Source of the DNA: a virus
Length of the DNA: 30,093 nt
IMG/VR virus record: IMGVR_UViG_3300003177_000027
Location: 1-30,093 of that record
Strand: one strand, 5' to 3'
Under the pieces are notes generated by a model. That model saw only the letters and a program-made list of their open reading frames with translations. It had not been told where the DNA came from and ran no database searches. A program made the translations under genes and the position numbers. Shown here piece after piece: positions 15,116 through 22,860 of this stretch. Position 1 is the first letter of the stretch, and each line of letters starts with the position of its first letter.

Positions 15116-15412
15116 ATGGTAGTAAATGATAAACATAATAGAATTGTAAAAGAAGTATTTGGAGCAGATAATGGAGCTGAAATTAAATTATTAAAACAAA
15201 GAATTTTAGCATTAGAATATAAAATAGAATTTTTACTTAAAGATTCAAAAGTTAAACAAACAAAAGAATTTTTAAAAGCAGATGAAAAATTAAAATCTAA
15301 AGTATCTGAAATAGAAGACAGAATTAAAAATATTATTAATCCTGAAAAACCTGCAGCACAAGTTAAGAAAGTAGCTAAAAAAGTTACTAAAAAGAAAGGA
15401 GGTAAAAAATAA
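15116..15412 (+). CDS. Coiled-coil protein with lysine-rich tail
   Basis: This protein of 98 residues is predicted to be mostly a coiled coil (EIKLLKQRILALEYKIEFLL and LKSKVSEIEDRIKNI) with a highly basic C-terminus (KKVAKKVTKKKGGKK). It lies between two fibre-type genes, with TAA-A(1-2)-ATG junctions on both sides. It could trimerise and hold fibres, or bind nucleic acid with its tail; histone H1-like tails have this composition. No family recognised. Confidence 0.6.
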   Translation: MVVNDKHNRIVKEVFGADNGAEIKLLKQRILALEYKIEFLLKDSKVKQTKEFLKADEKLKSKVSEIEDRIKNIINPEKPAAQVKKVAKKVTKKKGGKK

Positions 15413-15413
15413 A

Positions 15414-15950
15414 ATGGTAAAAACAAATATAGTAAAATTAAATCCACAAGCAACTGCACCTGCAGGATTAGCAGAAGGAGAAGTGTATTATAATAGTACA
15501 AGCAAGAAATTACAATTTCACGATGGAACAGCTTCAGTAGAAATTGGAAGCTCTTTTACACAAGCAACTCTTGATGCAACAACTAAATATTATGTTTCTA
15601 ATTCTGCTTATCAAGTAATTGCTTCAGGAAGTGCACCAGGAAATTCAGGGTATGTTTCAGTTTATTCAAAAACATTTACAAGAGCTGTTTCGTTAGTAAG
15701 AATAGGTCTTTACTTTGCTGCTCCTGCTGGAGGTGGATGGACTGGTTACTATCAAATAACTAAAAATGGAACAGTTATTAAAAGTGGCTCTACTACTTCG
15801 ACTACACAATTACTTTTTTCAGTTGATACAAATATATTACAAAATGATATAATTTCAGTAGATATTACTTCAGGAGGAAATGCAACAGCTTCAGCATCTC
15901 AAATTGGAATATATGGTTCAGATATACCTTTGATAGATAAGATAATTTAA
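15414..15950 (+). CDS. Tail fibre-type surface protein
   Basis: This protein of 178 residues opens with the motif NPQATAPAGLAEGEVYYNST and KLQFHDGTASVEI, which many phage tail fibre and head fibre proteins share near the attachment site. A C-terminal beta-sandwich of about 120 residues follows (strands around YYQITKNGTVIKSGS and IISVDITSGG), like a small receptor-binding or collagen-TNF-like head. It is the last gene of the tail module; its stop lies 8 bases from the stop of the convergent ligase gene. Confidence 0.6.
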   Translation: MVKTNIVKLNPQATAPAGLAEGEVYYNSTSKKLQFHDGTASVEIGSSFTQATLDATTKYYVSNSAYQVIASGSAPGNSGYVSVYSKTFTRAVSLVRIGLYFAAPAGGGWTGYYQITKNGTVIKSGSTTSTTQLLFSVDTNILQNDIISVDITSGGNATASASQIGIYGSDIPLIDKII

Positions 15951-15958
15951 ATAATTCT

Positions 15959-17251
15959 TTATTTATCATATCTTAAAGTTATAAATCTTGGAAATCTATA
16001 ACTTTCTTTTGTAAGTTCACCGTATTGTATTTCTACTGTGTGACCAAGTAATATTTTTTCGTCCCATAATTTTGTTAATTCTTTTAACCAATAATCTGTT
16101 ATTCCACTTCCTACCCAACAACTTCTTCCTTCTTCATCTGAAATTTGCAATGAAGCGATATTATTTGATTTCCTTCCAGTTCCATATTTAGCATTTATAA
16201 TTGTTACATCTGCATCGTAGACGGGCTTTATTTTAAACCAACCCTTTCTATCTCCTTCATAATATGAATTTAAATTTTTAACAATTAAACCTTCTTCTTT
16301 TCTGTCCATCATAATATTAAAATATTTTTGTATCTCTTCAATAGAATTACATTCTATTCCTTCACTTAATTTAATTTTATTTGTATAAGTATATTTTTCT
16401 AAAATGTCTCTTCTATCTTTAAATGAATTATCAAAAGACATATCAAACATTGTATAACTTAATGATGAATCTTCATTAATGTTTTCTTCCTTTCTTCCTA
16501 ATCTTTTTTGTAATGAATTAAAATCAGAACTAATTATTTCACCATCAAACCAACAATTATGCAAATCATTTATTTTAACAAATTCATTTAATGCTTTTAC
16601 AATTTCAGGGAATTGTTTAGTAGTTTCTTTTCCTTGCCTTGACATTAATCTAATTTTCCCTTCTTCCAAATAAGCTTTAGTTCTTGTCCCATCATATTTA
16701 GTTTCTACATAACAAGGGAAAACAACTTTTTTCATTTCATTATCATTAAAAGAAATTTCTTTAATTACAGAACATAATTGACATTTGAAATTGAAAATTT
16801 CTTTAATTTCCAATTCATTGAATATTTTATTGATTGATTTCAAACCAATTCCAATTCTTAAATCTTTTAATAACATTCTACAAATCCAAACAACATCTGA
16901 TTTACATAATTTTTTAAGTACAAATCCTAAATAATTTATTTGTTTTTGTCCTGTTAATTTAATTGTCTCATTAACAATATTTCTTAAATCATTTAAATTT
17001 AAATCTATATTATGTACATAAGGAAAATTCTTATCTACCCATTCACCTAAATCATCATAACCTTTTAAACTATCTATATGAAAAACTTTCATTAATGTTT
17101 TATCACTTAATCCAAACTTAATACTTGAATCATAAGTTGTCCTTAATATATATTCAAACAAATTTTTATCTTCTGTTTGTAACAAACCTTTTAAAGAAAT
17201 AATCTTATCATTACTTCCTTGTGTATTTTTTACTAATTCTAATCTATTCAT
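15959..17251 (-). CDS. ATP-dependent DNA ligase
   Basis: This protein of 430 residues seals nicks in DNA by an enzyme-AMP intermediate. The nucleotidyltransferase motifs are present in order: motif I KYDGTR at 185-190 with catalytic Lys185, the motif III-type strand (around FDMS), DGEII at about 236-240, motif IV EEGLIVKN and motif V KIKP. The N-terminal 170 residues match the DNA-binding domain (LKDLRIGIG is typical). The length is like that of viral ligases without extra C-terminal domains. It is the last gene of the leftward replication module. ATP-dependent ligases are normal in archaea, eukaryotes and many phages. Confidence 0.92.
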   Translation of the reverse strand: MNRLELVKNTQGSNDKIISLKGLLQTEDKNLFEYILRTTYDSSIKFGLSDKTLMKVFHIDSLKGYDDLGEWVDKNFPYVHNIDLNLNDLRNIVNETIKLTGQKQINYLGFVLKKLCKSDVVWICRMLLKDLRIGIGLKSINKIFNELEIKEIFNFKCQLCSVIKEISFNDNEMKKVVFPCYVETKYDGTRTKAYLEEGKIRLMSRQGKETTKQFPEIVKALNEFVKINDLHNCWFDGEIISSDFNSLQKRLGRKEENINEDSSLSYTMFDMSFDNSFKDRRDILEKYTYTNKIKLSEGIECNSIEEIQKYFNIMMDRKEEGLIVKNLNSYYEGDRKGWFKIKPVYDADVTIINAKYGTGRKSNNIASLQISDEEGRSCWVGSGITDYWLKELTKLWDEKILLGHTVEIQYGELTKESYRFPRFITLRYDK

Positions 17252-17270
17252 TTTCTATCTCATTATTTTA

Positions 17271-17741
17271 TTATTTTAATTTACCTTCATAATACTCTCT
17301 TTGTGTTTTGTCTTTCCAACTATTTATTAGAGTTAAAAATGTATTAATTGAAATTTTTTTTGTTGCTACATAAGTTTTTAACTCACCAAAAGATAAATTA
17401 TCTAATGAAATTTTATCTTTTTCAAGTCTAATTTTTTCTTTTCTAATTTTTTCTTCATTTTTAATGTCATAGTACCATTGCTTATGCTCTTCAGATTTTA
17501 TTAGATATAGTTTGACATTTCCTATAAACTCGTCTTTTTGTAACGTTAAAGAGTAACTATCATTATCTACTTCAACTTCATAAATGCTTCTAAAGAAATA
17601 CTTTCGTTTTTTGCTTTCTGAAAACATTAACTTTTCATCTTCATTAATAGAATTGTCTGCATTAAGTTTGTAAAAAACAAAACCAAGTTTATTGTTAGCT
17701 AAAAACCTATTTCCTAAACATACATATTTTCCTTTTTTCAT
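17271..17741 (-). CDS. Hypothetical protein
   Basis: This protein of 156 residues is not recognised. The N-terminal half is probably beta-rich (KYVCLGNRFLANNKLGFVFY) and the central part, about residues 90-115, is a charged helix rich in Lys and Glu (EEKIRKEKIRLEKDK). The C-terminal helix pair may bind DNA or a partner. It overlaps the preceding zinc miniprotein by four bases (ATGA), so the two are coupled. Its place next to ligase suggests a replication or repair accessory, without proof. Confidence 0.6.
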   Translation of the reverse strand: MKKGKYVCLGNRFLANNKLGFVFYKLNADNSINEDEKLMFSESKKRKYFFRSIYEVEVDNDSYSLTLQKDEFIGNVKLYLIKSEEHKQWYYDIKNEEKIRKEKIRLEKDKISLDNLSFGELKTYVATKKISINTFLTLINSWKDKTQREYYEGKLK

Positions 17742-17854
17742 TTTTGATACCTACTTAAACTTTTGCTAATTAACTTACCGCCACACATATTACAACATCC
17801 TGAAACTCTTTGTGTAAATCCTACGAAGTGACATTTACTGCATTCGTAAATCAT
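17738..17854 (-). CDS. Zinc-ribbon miniprotein (38 residues)
   Basis: A small frame with CSKC near the N-terminus and CCNMCGGKL about 15 residues later, the knuckle pair of a rubredoxin-type zinc ribbon (YECSKCHF ... CNMCGGKL). It overlaps both neighbours by four bases (ATGA), which strongly supports translation although it is very short. The function is unknown; such ribbons bind nucleic acid or proteins. Confidence 0.65.
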   Translation of the reverse strand: MIYECSKCHFVGFTQRVSGCCNMCGGKLISKSLSRYQK

Positions 17855-17964
17855 TTTACTTCCTCCATAATGCAATCTTGAGTGTAAGCCAATCTTCTTG
17901 CTTCTGTCATTTCTTTTTCCTTTAAAACTTTAAAAGTATCTGGGTCTAAAAATCTAAATTTCAT
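17851..17964 (-). CDS. Small hypothetical protein (37 residues)
   Basis: An open frame with ATGA overlaps at both ends in a run of four such overlaps. The sequence is mostly helical and charged (TFKVLKEKEMTEARRLAY). No family recognised. The tight packing is the main evidence that it is a gene. Confidence 0.55.
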   Translation of the reverse strand: MKFRFLDPDTFKVLKEKEMTEARRLAYTQDCIMEEVK

Positions 17965-18170
17965 TGTTCTAACCTCGAAAGTTCTTTTGAATATTTAGCA
18001 GATAATTCGTTATAATTTTTAATTATCAACATTACATCTTCTCTATCTAATCTTGTAAATGCTTTTACACATTTTACATCAAACATATTACAATGACCAG
18101 CTCTTCTTAGCTTTTCGTAAGCAATAAACTTTCTTGCTTCATCTCCCTTTAGTATTTTTGAATTTTCCAT
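17961..18170 (-). CDS. Small helical hypothetical protein
   Basis: This protein of 69 residues is rich in helix-forming and charged residues and has two cysteines (GHCNMFDVKC). The C-terminal part (VMLIIKNYNELSAKYSKEL) may form a coiled coil. It is the first gene after a 64-base AT-rich gap that looks like a promoter region, and starts a chain of four genes joined by ATGA overlaps. No function is apparent. Confidence 0.6.
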   Translation of the reverse strand: MENSKILKGDEARKFIAYEKLRRAGHCNMFDVKCVKAFTRLDREDVMLIIKNYNELSAKYSKELSRLEQ

Positions 18171-18208
18171 TTTTTCAATATTAATAAATTAACACTCAGC
18201 TTTATTTA

Positions 18209-18234
18209 TTATAAATATATAAATATTTATTTAT
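18209..18234 (-). promoter_or_regulatory. Probable TATA-type promoter
   Basis: The gap between the resolvase stop and the ATG at 18170 begins with an uninterrupted A/T stretch with several TATA-like words (TTTATATAT centred near 18219). It lies some 45-50 bases before the ATG, so a leader of about 20 bases would result. The exact 16-mer of the late promoters is absent. Confidence 0.45.
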
Positions 18235-18657
18235 TTATAAATCTATGTTTTTCCAAGTAAATTTAAATCTATCTGGAACATCTTTAATTGTTAATGATTT
18301 TTTTAACTTTCCATTATTAAATTTAACATTATTTTTTATATAATCATAATCCTTTAAACCTAATTTAACAATAGTTTTTTCCTTTTGTATATAAATTAAT
18401 ACTAATGGAATTATCTTATTAGTTTTCCTTTCTAACAAGGTTAATTTCTTATGTTGAGTTAAATCATTGAATGAAAACCTTTCTTCTCTTGATTTTAATT
18501 CAGCAAAATAAACTCCTTCATTATTTGCTACAATAAAATCACAGTCTTGTTTCTGTTTATGTCCTCCATCATTTGTAGCAGATAATTTTTTTCTGAAATA
18601 ACCTTTCTTAAAACACCACTTACTAAATTTATTTTCAAATACTTGTCCTGATCTCAT
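18235..18657 (-). CDS. RecU-like Holliday junction resolvase
   Basis: This protein of 140 residues has the PD-(D/E)XK nuclease core in the form seen in RecU-type resolvases: an N-terminal GQVFENKFSKWCFKKG helix, CDF with Asp40, then VYFAELKS with Glu53 and Lys55, and a glutamine in LTQHKKLTLLER, which follows the core in that family. It would cut four-way junctions produced by recombination or replication before packaging. It overlaps the preceding gene by four bases. Archaeal Hjc has a similar core, but the Gln after the core favours the RecU branch. Confidence 0.7.
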   Translation of the reverse strand: MRSGQVFENKFSKWCFKKGYFRKKLSATNDGGHKQKQDCDFIVANNEGVYFAELKSREERFSFNDLTQHKKLTLLERKTNKIIPLVLIYIQKEKTIVKLGLKDYDYIKNNVKFNNGKLKKSLTIKDVPDRFKFTWKNIDL

Positions 18658-18971
18658 TCTTTAGCATATATTTTCATTCCTGAAATTAATCCTTTTGAAA
18701 TAATATAACTATAATATTTTTCAATCTTATGGTCCCATATTTCAATCTTAATATGTTTTCTTCCTTCTTCAATAAATAATCCATTGTAAGTTCTAACTTT
18801 CCCACTGTATGTTAAACATTCAACAAATACTCTGTCTCCTTTTTCTATATTATATAGTATATTATTTTTCTCTAATTCTTCTTTAAGTTCTTTATTTAAT
18901 TGTTTTATTCTCCTTAGAGCTACATTTCTTTCTAAAACTTCTATTTTCAACTTCTTTATTTTATCTTTCAT
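18654..18971 (-). CDS. Coiled-coil plus SH3-like basic protein
   Basis: This protein of 105 residues has an N-terminal coiled coil to about residue 36 (KKLKIEVLERNVALRRIKQL and following) and a C-terminal beta-barrel-like part starting at KGDRVFVECLTYSGKVRTYN, a pattern of KOW or SH3-like domains. It is strongly basic. It lies between primase and resolvase, with TAA-AA-ATG upstream and an ATGA overlap downstream, so a DNA-bound replication accessory is plausible but unproved. Confidence 0.55.
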   Translation of the reverse strand: MKDKIKKLKIEVLERNVALRRIKQLNKELKEELEKNNILYNIEKGDRVFVECLTYSGKVRTYNGLFIEEGRKHIKIEIWDHKIEKYYSYIISKGLISGMKIYAKE

Positions 18972-18973
18972 TT

Positions 18974-19993
18974 TTAAAAATATAATTCTCCAAAACTTTT
19001 AACATCTTCTGGTTCAATTTCATATCCTTCATCTTTTAATCTACCTGCAGGAGGAAATTTATATTTCTCTGATTTATCAAAGACTTGAGTTAAAACTTTT
19101 ACTTTAACAAAATGGTCATAATTAGTTCCTCTTCCATTCATAGAACCATTATTAATAACTTTACTAAAATGTTTTGAAGCAATAAAATCTACCTCATTTT
19201 TACTCATTCCAATATCTCTACAATAAATTGCTACTCTCCATCTATTAGACCAATTTCCATAAGCATTATAATCCGCTAATACTTTTAATATAAAAGGAGG
19301 AAAAATCTTTTCCCACTTATCATTAAAGCTTCCCTTATAATCATCAATATCAAATTTATTTCTTATTTGTAAATGACTAACTTCTTCTGAATCAAATTCT
19401 TTTAAATCTATCTTATTTTTCCCATAAATATATTTAACTCTATTTTTTTGTATTTTAGAATTTTCCTCAAGTTTCTCTTTACTTTTTAATTCATTATGAG
19501 AAACATAATTGCACCAAGATTTTCTTTTAACATTAAAAGTTCCTGGAATTCTGCATAATCTTGCTAAGTCTCCAAAGGTTGCAATATCTAAATCTTCTTC
19601 AGATGATTGTCCATAAGTTAAACCTGCATCATCTGCTAATTTTATCATAGCATTGAATAATGCATTTTTCTTATTGTTAACAGAACCTTTACAATAAACA
19701 ATAAAATGAAATCTAAATAATGATGATTGTTTCATATAATGTTGAATATTATTATCTAACAAATACTTATGAAATTTTCTTGCATTTTCTAAACTATGTT
19801 TACTATCTAAGTCAAAAAACATTTTATTTAATATAGCAGAATCATATTCAGGACTAAAAGCAGACTTAAGATATTTATAATTATAAATTGTTTCATAAAG
19901 ATTAACAATACCATTAAATTTATTAATGAAAGAAAAATATTCTTCTTCTGTTAAAACTAATCTTCTTCCTGGAGTTCCTATTTCTTTTATCAT
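18974..19993 (-). CDS. Archaeo-eukaryotic primase (AEP superfamily)
   Basis: This protein of 339 residues makes the primers for DNA synthesis. Its catalytic core has the three AEP motifs: FFDLDS at 59-64 with Asp61 and Asp63, SLFRFHFIVY with His96, and DIATFGDLARLCRIPGTFN at 136-154, whose RIPGTFN is a hallmark of viral and plasmid AEP primases. The C-terminal region (YGNWSNRWRVAIYCRDIG, then FPPAGRLKDEGYE) resembles the PriCT or PriL-type tail, but the cysteines seen in PriL are absent. It lies in the replication operon with polymerase, nuclease and resolvase. No helicase part is fused. Confidence 0.75.
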   Translation of the reverse strand: MIKEIGTPGRRLVLTEEEYFSFINKFNGIVNLYETIYNYKYLKSAFSPEYDSAILNKMFFDLDSKHSLENARKFHKYLLDNNIQHYMKQSSLFRFHFIVYCKGSVNNKKNALFNAMIKLADDAGLTYGQSSEEDLDIATFGDLARLCRIPGTFNVKRKSWCNYVSHNELKSKEKLEENSKIQKNRVKYIYGKNKIDLKEFDSEEVSHLQIRNKFDIDDYKGSFNDKWEKIFPPFILKVLADYNAYGNWSNRWRVAIYCRDIGMSKNEVDFIASKHFSKVINNGSMNGRGTNYDHFVKVKVLTQVFDKSEKYKFPPAGRLKDEGYEIEPEDVKSFGELYF

Positions 19994-19995
19994 TT

Positions 19996-20268
19996 TTAAA
20001 ATTTAAATTTTTTATACAAAGGACATCTTGGTTTATAATTACAATAATTACATAACCAAGATTTTTTGCAACTCCAAACTCCTGATTTTTGACAGTCTTT
20101 CATTTCAGTTTTTATTCTAAATAATTCTTTGCTAACCCATTTCATATCTTCATCTGTTACAGGAAGAGTTTCAAATACTCCATGATCAATAAAATAAATT
20201 CCAACATAATCAATATTATTTTTTTCATTTCTCATATAAATATAACAAGCATCTTTTTTTTCCATCAA
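19996..20268 (-). CDS. RecB/Cas4-like nuclease, C-terminal part (frame broken)
   Basis: This frame continues the nuclease after a frame break at the A-run around 20254-20261. It reads DYVGIYFIDHGVFETLP, then a helix, and ends in CKKSWLCNYCNYKPRCPLY, the C-terminal cysteine cluster of Fe-S containing Cas4/AddB-type exonucleases. The TTG/ATG at the start is probably not used as such; removing one A would fuse it to the upstream part. The segment between DFDGKK and DACYIYM should hold the D/E-Y-K-T-G catalytic strand and is absent in both frames. Confidence 0.65.
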   Translation of the reverse strand: MMEKKDACYIYMRNEKNNIDYVGIYFIDHGVFETLPVTDEDMKWVSKELFRIKTEMKDCQKSGVWSCKKSWLCNYCNYKPRCPLYKKFKF

Positions 20269-20632
20269 AATCTACTCTATCCCACATAACAACTAAATCT
20301 TCTTCAGCATCATAAATCTTTTTTTCAACAGATTCAGGTTTCATAAATTTAAATTGTTCTTGCCAATCAATAAATTTATTTACTTGGTCAACATATTTAT
20401 TAGAATTATCTAATTTCATAATAGTTTCTTTAAATTTTATTTTATCATCTGATAAATTAGCTGGTTTTGTATATAGGTCTTCAAAGATTTGATGAAGTTC
20501 ACTTCCTCTTTGCATTGCTTCATTTGTAACAAACTTTTCTGGAAAGTTTTGTTCAAACCAATATTTCTTCGGACAAGTCAAATAACTATTAATTTTTGAC
20601 TTTGACAATCTTTTTGTAATATCTTTTTCCAT
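20225..20632 (-). CDS. RecB/Cas4-like nuclease, N-terminal part (frame broken)
   Basis: This part shows the start of a RecB-family PD-(D/E)XK exonuclease: KINSYLTCPKKYWFEQ with the first Fe-S cysteine, RGSELHQIFEDLY with the motif I histidine, and MWDRVDFDGKK with the metal-binding aspartate. The frame then runs off into a short non-homologous end and stops at 20225. The next motif, the E-x-K pair on the adjacent strand, is missing from both frames, so the protein as written would be inactive. Such enzymes process DNA ends in replication and recombination. It starts one base after the miniprotein stop. Confidence 0.68.
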   Translation of the reverse strand: MEKDITKRLSKSKINSYLTCPKKYWFEQNFPEKFVTNEAMQRGSELHQIFEDLYTKPANLSDDKIKFKETIMKLDNSNKYVDQVNKFIDWQEQFKFMKPESVEKKIYDAEEDLVVMWDRVDFDGKKRCLLYLYEK

Positions 20633-20633
20633 T

Positions 20634-20795
20634 TCAATATTTACCTTTATCTAATGCTTTAATTAAATTAGCTTTATATTTATATTTGTTTTCACAACAT
20701 TCACAACAAGATATAAATTCTTCCTCTGCACTTTTAACTTTATTAAATGTTCTCATTCCACAAATTCTACATTTTTTCTTTTTATTTATTCCCAT
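20634..20795 (-). CDS. Zinc-binding miniprotein (53 residues)
   Basis: The start codon follows the polymerase stop directly (TGAATG) and the stop lies one base before the next start. Two cysteine clusters, CRIC and CCECC, are 19 residues apart, followed by a helical lysine-rich tail (YKYKANLIKALDKGKY). This is a zinc-ribbon or treble-clef type protein of unknown role. Its tight coupling to polymerase and nuclease supports a role in replication. Confidence 0.65.
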   Translation of the reverse strand: MGINKKKKCRICGMRTFNKVKSAEEEFISCCECCENKYKYKANLIKALDKGKY

Positions 20796-22676
20796 TCACT
20801 TTGCCTCCAGATAGTTAGTTCCGACAGAACCATCTACAGTTAATTTAATACTTAAGTTAACTGTATTTTCCATTATATAAATTATTTGTTCTTTATGTTT
20901 ATTAAAGTTATTATTATCTTTAATTTCAAACATTATTTCATCATGTACAGTAGCTAACATTCTAACTTCATCATTAGTTTTTAGTATATATTTATATAAC
21001 TTATTCATAATTACCCTTAATATGTCTGCACAACTTCCTTGAATTTGAAAATTAAAGGCTTGTTTGAATACTTTAGGCTTCCAGTATCTTCCACCTTTAC
21101 TATTTTCAGACTTAAATAATCTTCTTTTTCTTCCATATAAGTTTCTTATAAAACCATTTTCTTTTACTTTTTTTTTAGTTATTTCAATTTCTCTTTTAAC
21201 TTCTGGAAATTTATCAAAATAATTATCAATTATTTCTTTAGCTTCAGGAACAGTACAACCTAACATTGTACTTAAACCAAATTCAGACATTCCATAAATA
21301 ATTCCAAAATTAATAAACTTAGCATTAAATCTTTGCTTATGAAACTTCTCTTCATATTCTTTATATAATTCACTTGACTTAAGTAAAGCTTCTTCTGGTA
21401 TTCCTAAATCATAACAACCATTTGCAACTTTTAAATGTAAATCTTCATCATTTAAAAAAGCATCTTTAAATGCTTTTGAATTTGTAATAACTCCACAAAC
21501 TTTTAATTCTTCTTGACTGAAATCAGGAACAAACATTTTATAACCTTCACTTGCTTTGAAAAAAGCTCTTATTGGATATTTATTATTTTTTGGTAAGTTT
21601 TGAAAGTTTGGAGAATTACAACTCATTCTTCCAGTAGCTGTTCCAATATCATTTAAGTCTGCATATATTTTTCCATCAGACATTACTTTTGTTCTTAAAG
21701 AATCTGTATAAGTAGAAATTAATTTTTCAACTTCCTTATACCATAATAAAGGCTCTATAATTGGATGAATAAATTTACCTTCTTCATCTTTCATTTTTTC
21801 TAATGACTTATTATCTGTTGCTGGTTTACCTGATTCAGTTGTTACAATTACAGGTAAATTTAATTTATCATATAATAATTTAGTTAATTCTTTACTACTA
21901 TCAATATTAACAGATAATTTTTTATTACCAAATAAATCTGTAATAGTACTTATTGCTTTACTTGATTTAATTATTTCATTAACGGCTTTAAGTTTATCTT
22001 CTTTTAATTGTTTTTCTACATTAATAGATAATTCTTTATCAAATGTAATTCCTTGACTTCTAATATACATTAATGTTTTTTGAAAAGGCATTTCAATTTT
22101 ATAGAACAACATATCTAAACCTTCTTTCTTTAATTGAGGTTCTTGTAATTCATATAATTTATAAGTCATAATTGCATCGTCACAAGCATACTTATAAATT
22201 CTTTCACTACTAATTTCAGAACAATTTATTTTACTCCCAATTGTTTCTGCAAAAGTTTCTTGTTTATATCCAAAATATTTTTCACTTAAATATTTTAAAC
22301 CTTTTCTTCCATTTTCATCTAATAAATGTTGTGCAATCATTGTATCAAACCATTTATAATCTAATAAAGAATTACAATAATTATGTTGTACAACACCACT
22401 ATCATAAACTGAATTATGCATTATAATTAATTCTTTACCTTTTACAATTTCATTAAATCTTTTATGAAGTTCTGTTTTGGTATCTGTATGATTGATTGGA
22501 ATATAAAATGCTTTATATTTTTCAAAGTCTTTTACACATAAACTAAATCCAACAGGTTTTAAAAACTTAGGATTTAAATCGGTGTTTTCTGTATCAAAAG
22601 AAATCTTTTTGAAATTAGATAAATAATGAACCATTCTATTAAATTCATCTTCTGTTTTTATTAATTTTCTCTCCAT
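20796..22676 (-). CDS. polA: Family A DNA polymerase with 3'-5' exonuclease
   Basis: This protein of 626 residues is a replicative-type family A polymerase without the 5' nuclease domain. Exonuclease motifs: ISFDTENTDL with Asp28 and Glu30, NSVYDSGV with Asp92, and YKYACDD with Tyr163 and Asp167. Polymerase motifs: GTATGRMSCNSPNFQNLP (345-362), motif A PDFSQEEL with Asp385, motif B QRFNAKFINFGIIYG (448-462) with Lys453 and Tyr461, and motif C VHDE at 577-580. Family A enzymes are common in bacteria and phages but uncommon in archaeal viruses, which mostly use family B. It has its own TATA-type promoter. Confidence 0.93.
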   Translation of the reverse strand: MERKLIKTEDEFNRMVHYLSNFKKISFDTENTDLNPKFLKPVGFSLCVKDFEKYKAFYIPINHTDTKTELHKRFNEIVKGKELIIMHNSVYDSGVVQHNYCNSLLDYKWFDTMIAQHLLDENGRKGLKYLSEKYFGYKQETFAETIGSKINCSEISSERIYKYACDDAIMTYKLYELQEPQLKKEGLDMLFYKIEMPFQKTLMYIRSQGITFDKELSINVEKQLKEDKLKAVNEIIKSSKAISTITDLFGNKKLSVNIDSSKELTKLLYDKLNLPVIVTTESGKPATDNKSLEKMKDEEGKFIHPIIEPLLWYKEVEKLISTYTDSLRTKVMSDGKIYADLNDIGTATGRMSCNSPNFQNLPKNNKYPIRAFFKASEGYKMFVPDFSQEELKVCGVITNSKAFKDAFLNDEDLHLKVANGCYDLGIPEEALLKSSELYKEYEEKFHKQRFNAKFINFGIIYGMSEFGLSTMLGCTVPEAKEIIDNYFDKFPEVKREIEITKKKVKENGFIRNLYGRKRRLFKSENSKGGRYWKPKVFKQAFNFQIQGSCADILRVIMNKLYKYILKTNDEVRMLATVHDEIMFEIKDNNNFNKHKEQIIYIMENTVNLSIKLTVDGSVGTNYLEAK

Positions 22677-22701
22677 TTTGTTTTATAATATAAATATATA
22701 T

Positions 22702-22860
22702 TTATACATTTATAAATTTAAGTATATCTTTTCCTCTGTATTTTTTTACTTTTAATTTAGAAGGAATAACTATTCCTTCCTTAGCAGCACAAGTTGGTCC
22801 ATAACAAAGTTTAATTGAATCTTCTGATTTCAATTCTCTATTACATCTTTTACATTTCAT
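22702..22860 (-). CDS. DUF6011-like zinc miniprotein (52 residues)
   Basis: It overlaps the DpdA stop by four bases (ATGA). CKRCNRELKSEDSIKLCYGP then C matches the DUF6011 pattern: CxxC followed by 'L..EDS...G.GP.C'. The last part is basic and strand-forming (KLKVKKYRGKDILKF). Its function is unknown. Its coding 3' end contains the promoter of the polymerase gene. Confidence 0.65.
   Translation of the reverse strand: MKCKRCNRELKSEDSIKLCYGPTCAAKEGIVIPSKLKVKKYRGKDILKFINV
22708..22723 (-). promoter_or_regulatory. TATA-type promoter of the polymerase gene
   Basis: Reading on the minus strand, ACTTAAATTTATAAAT differs from the late 16-mer by one base and begins 47 bases before the polymerase ATG at 22676. 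It lies inside the end of the preceding miniprotein gene. A second AT-run with TATAAATAT follows at 22689-22705. Confidence 0.6.

Noticed and set aside
15106-15501. Minus-strand open frame of 131 codons opposite the coiled-coil and last fibre genes
   Set aside because: Leucine-rich shadow frame across two plus-strand genes; no supporting signal.
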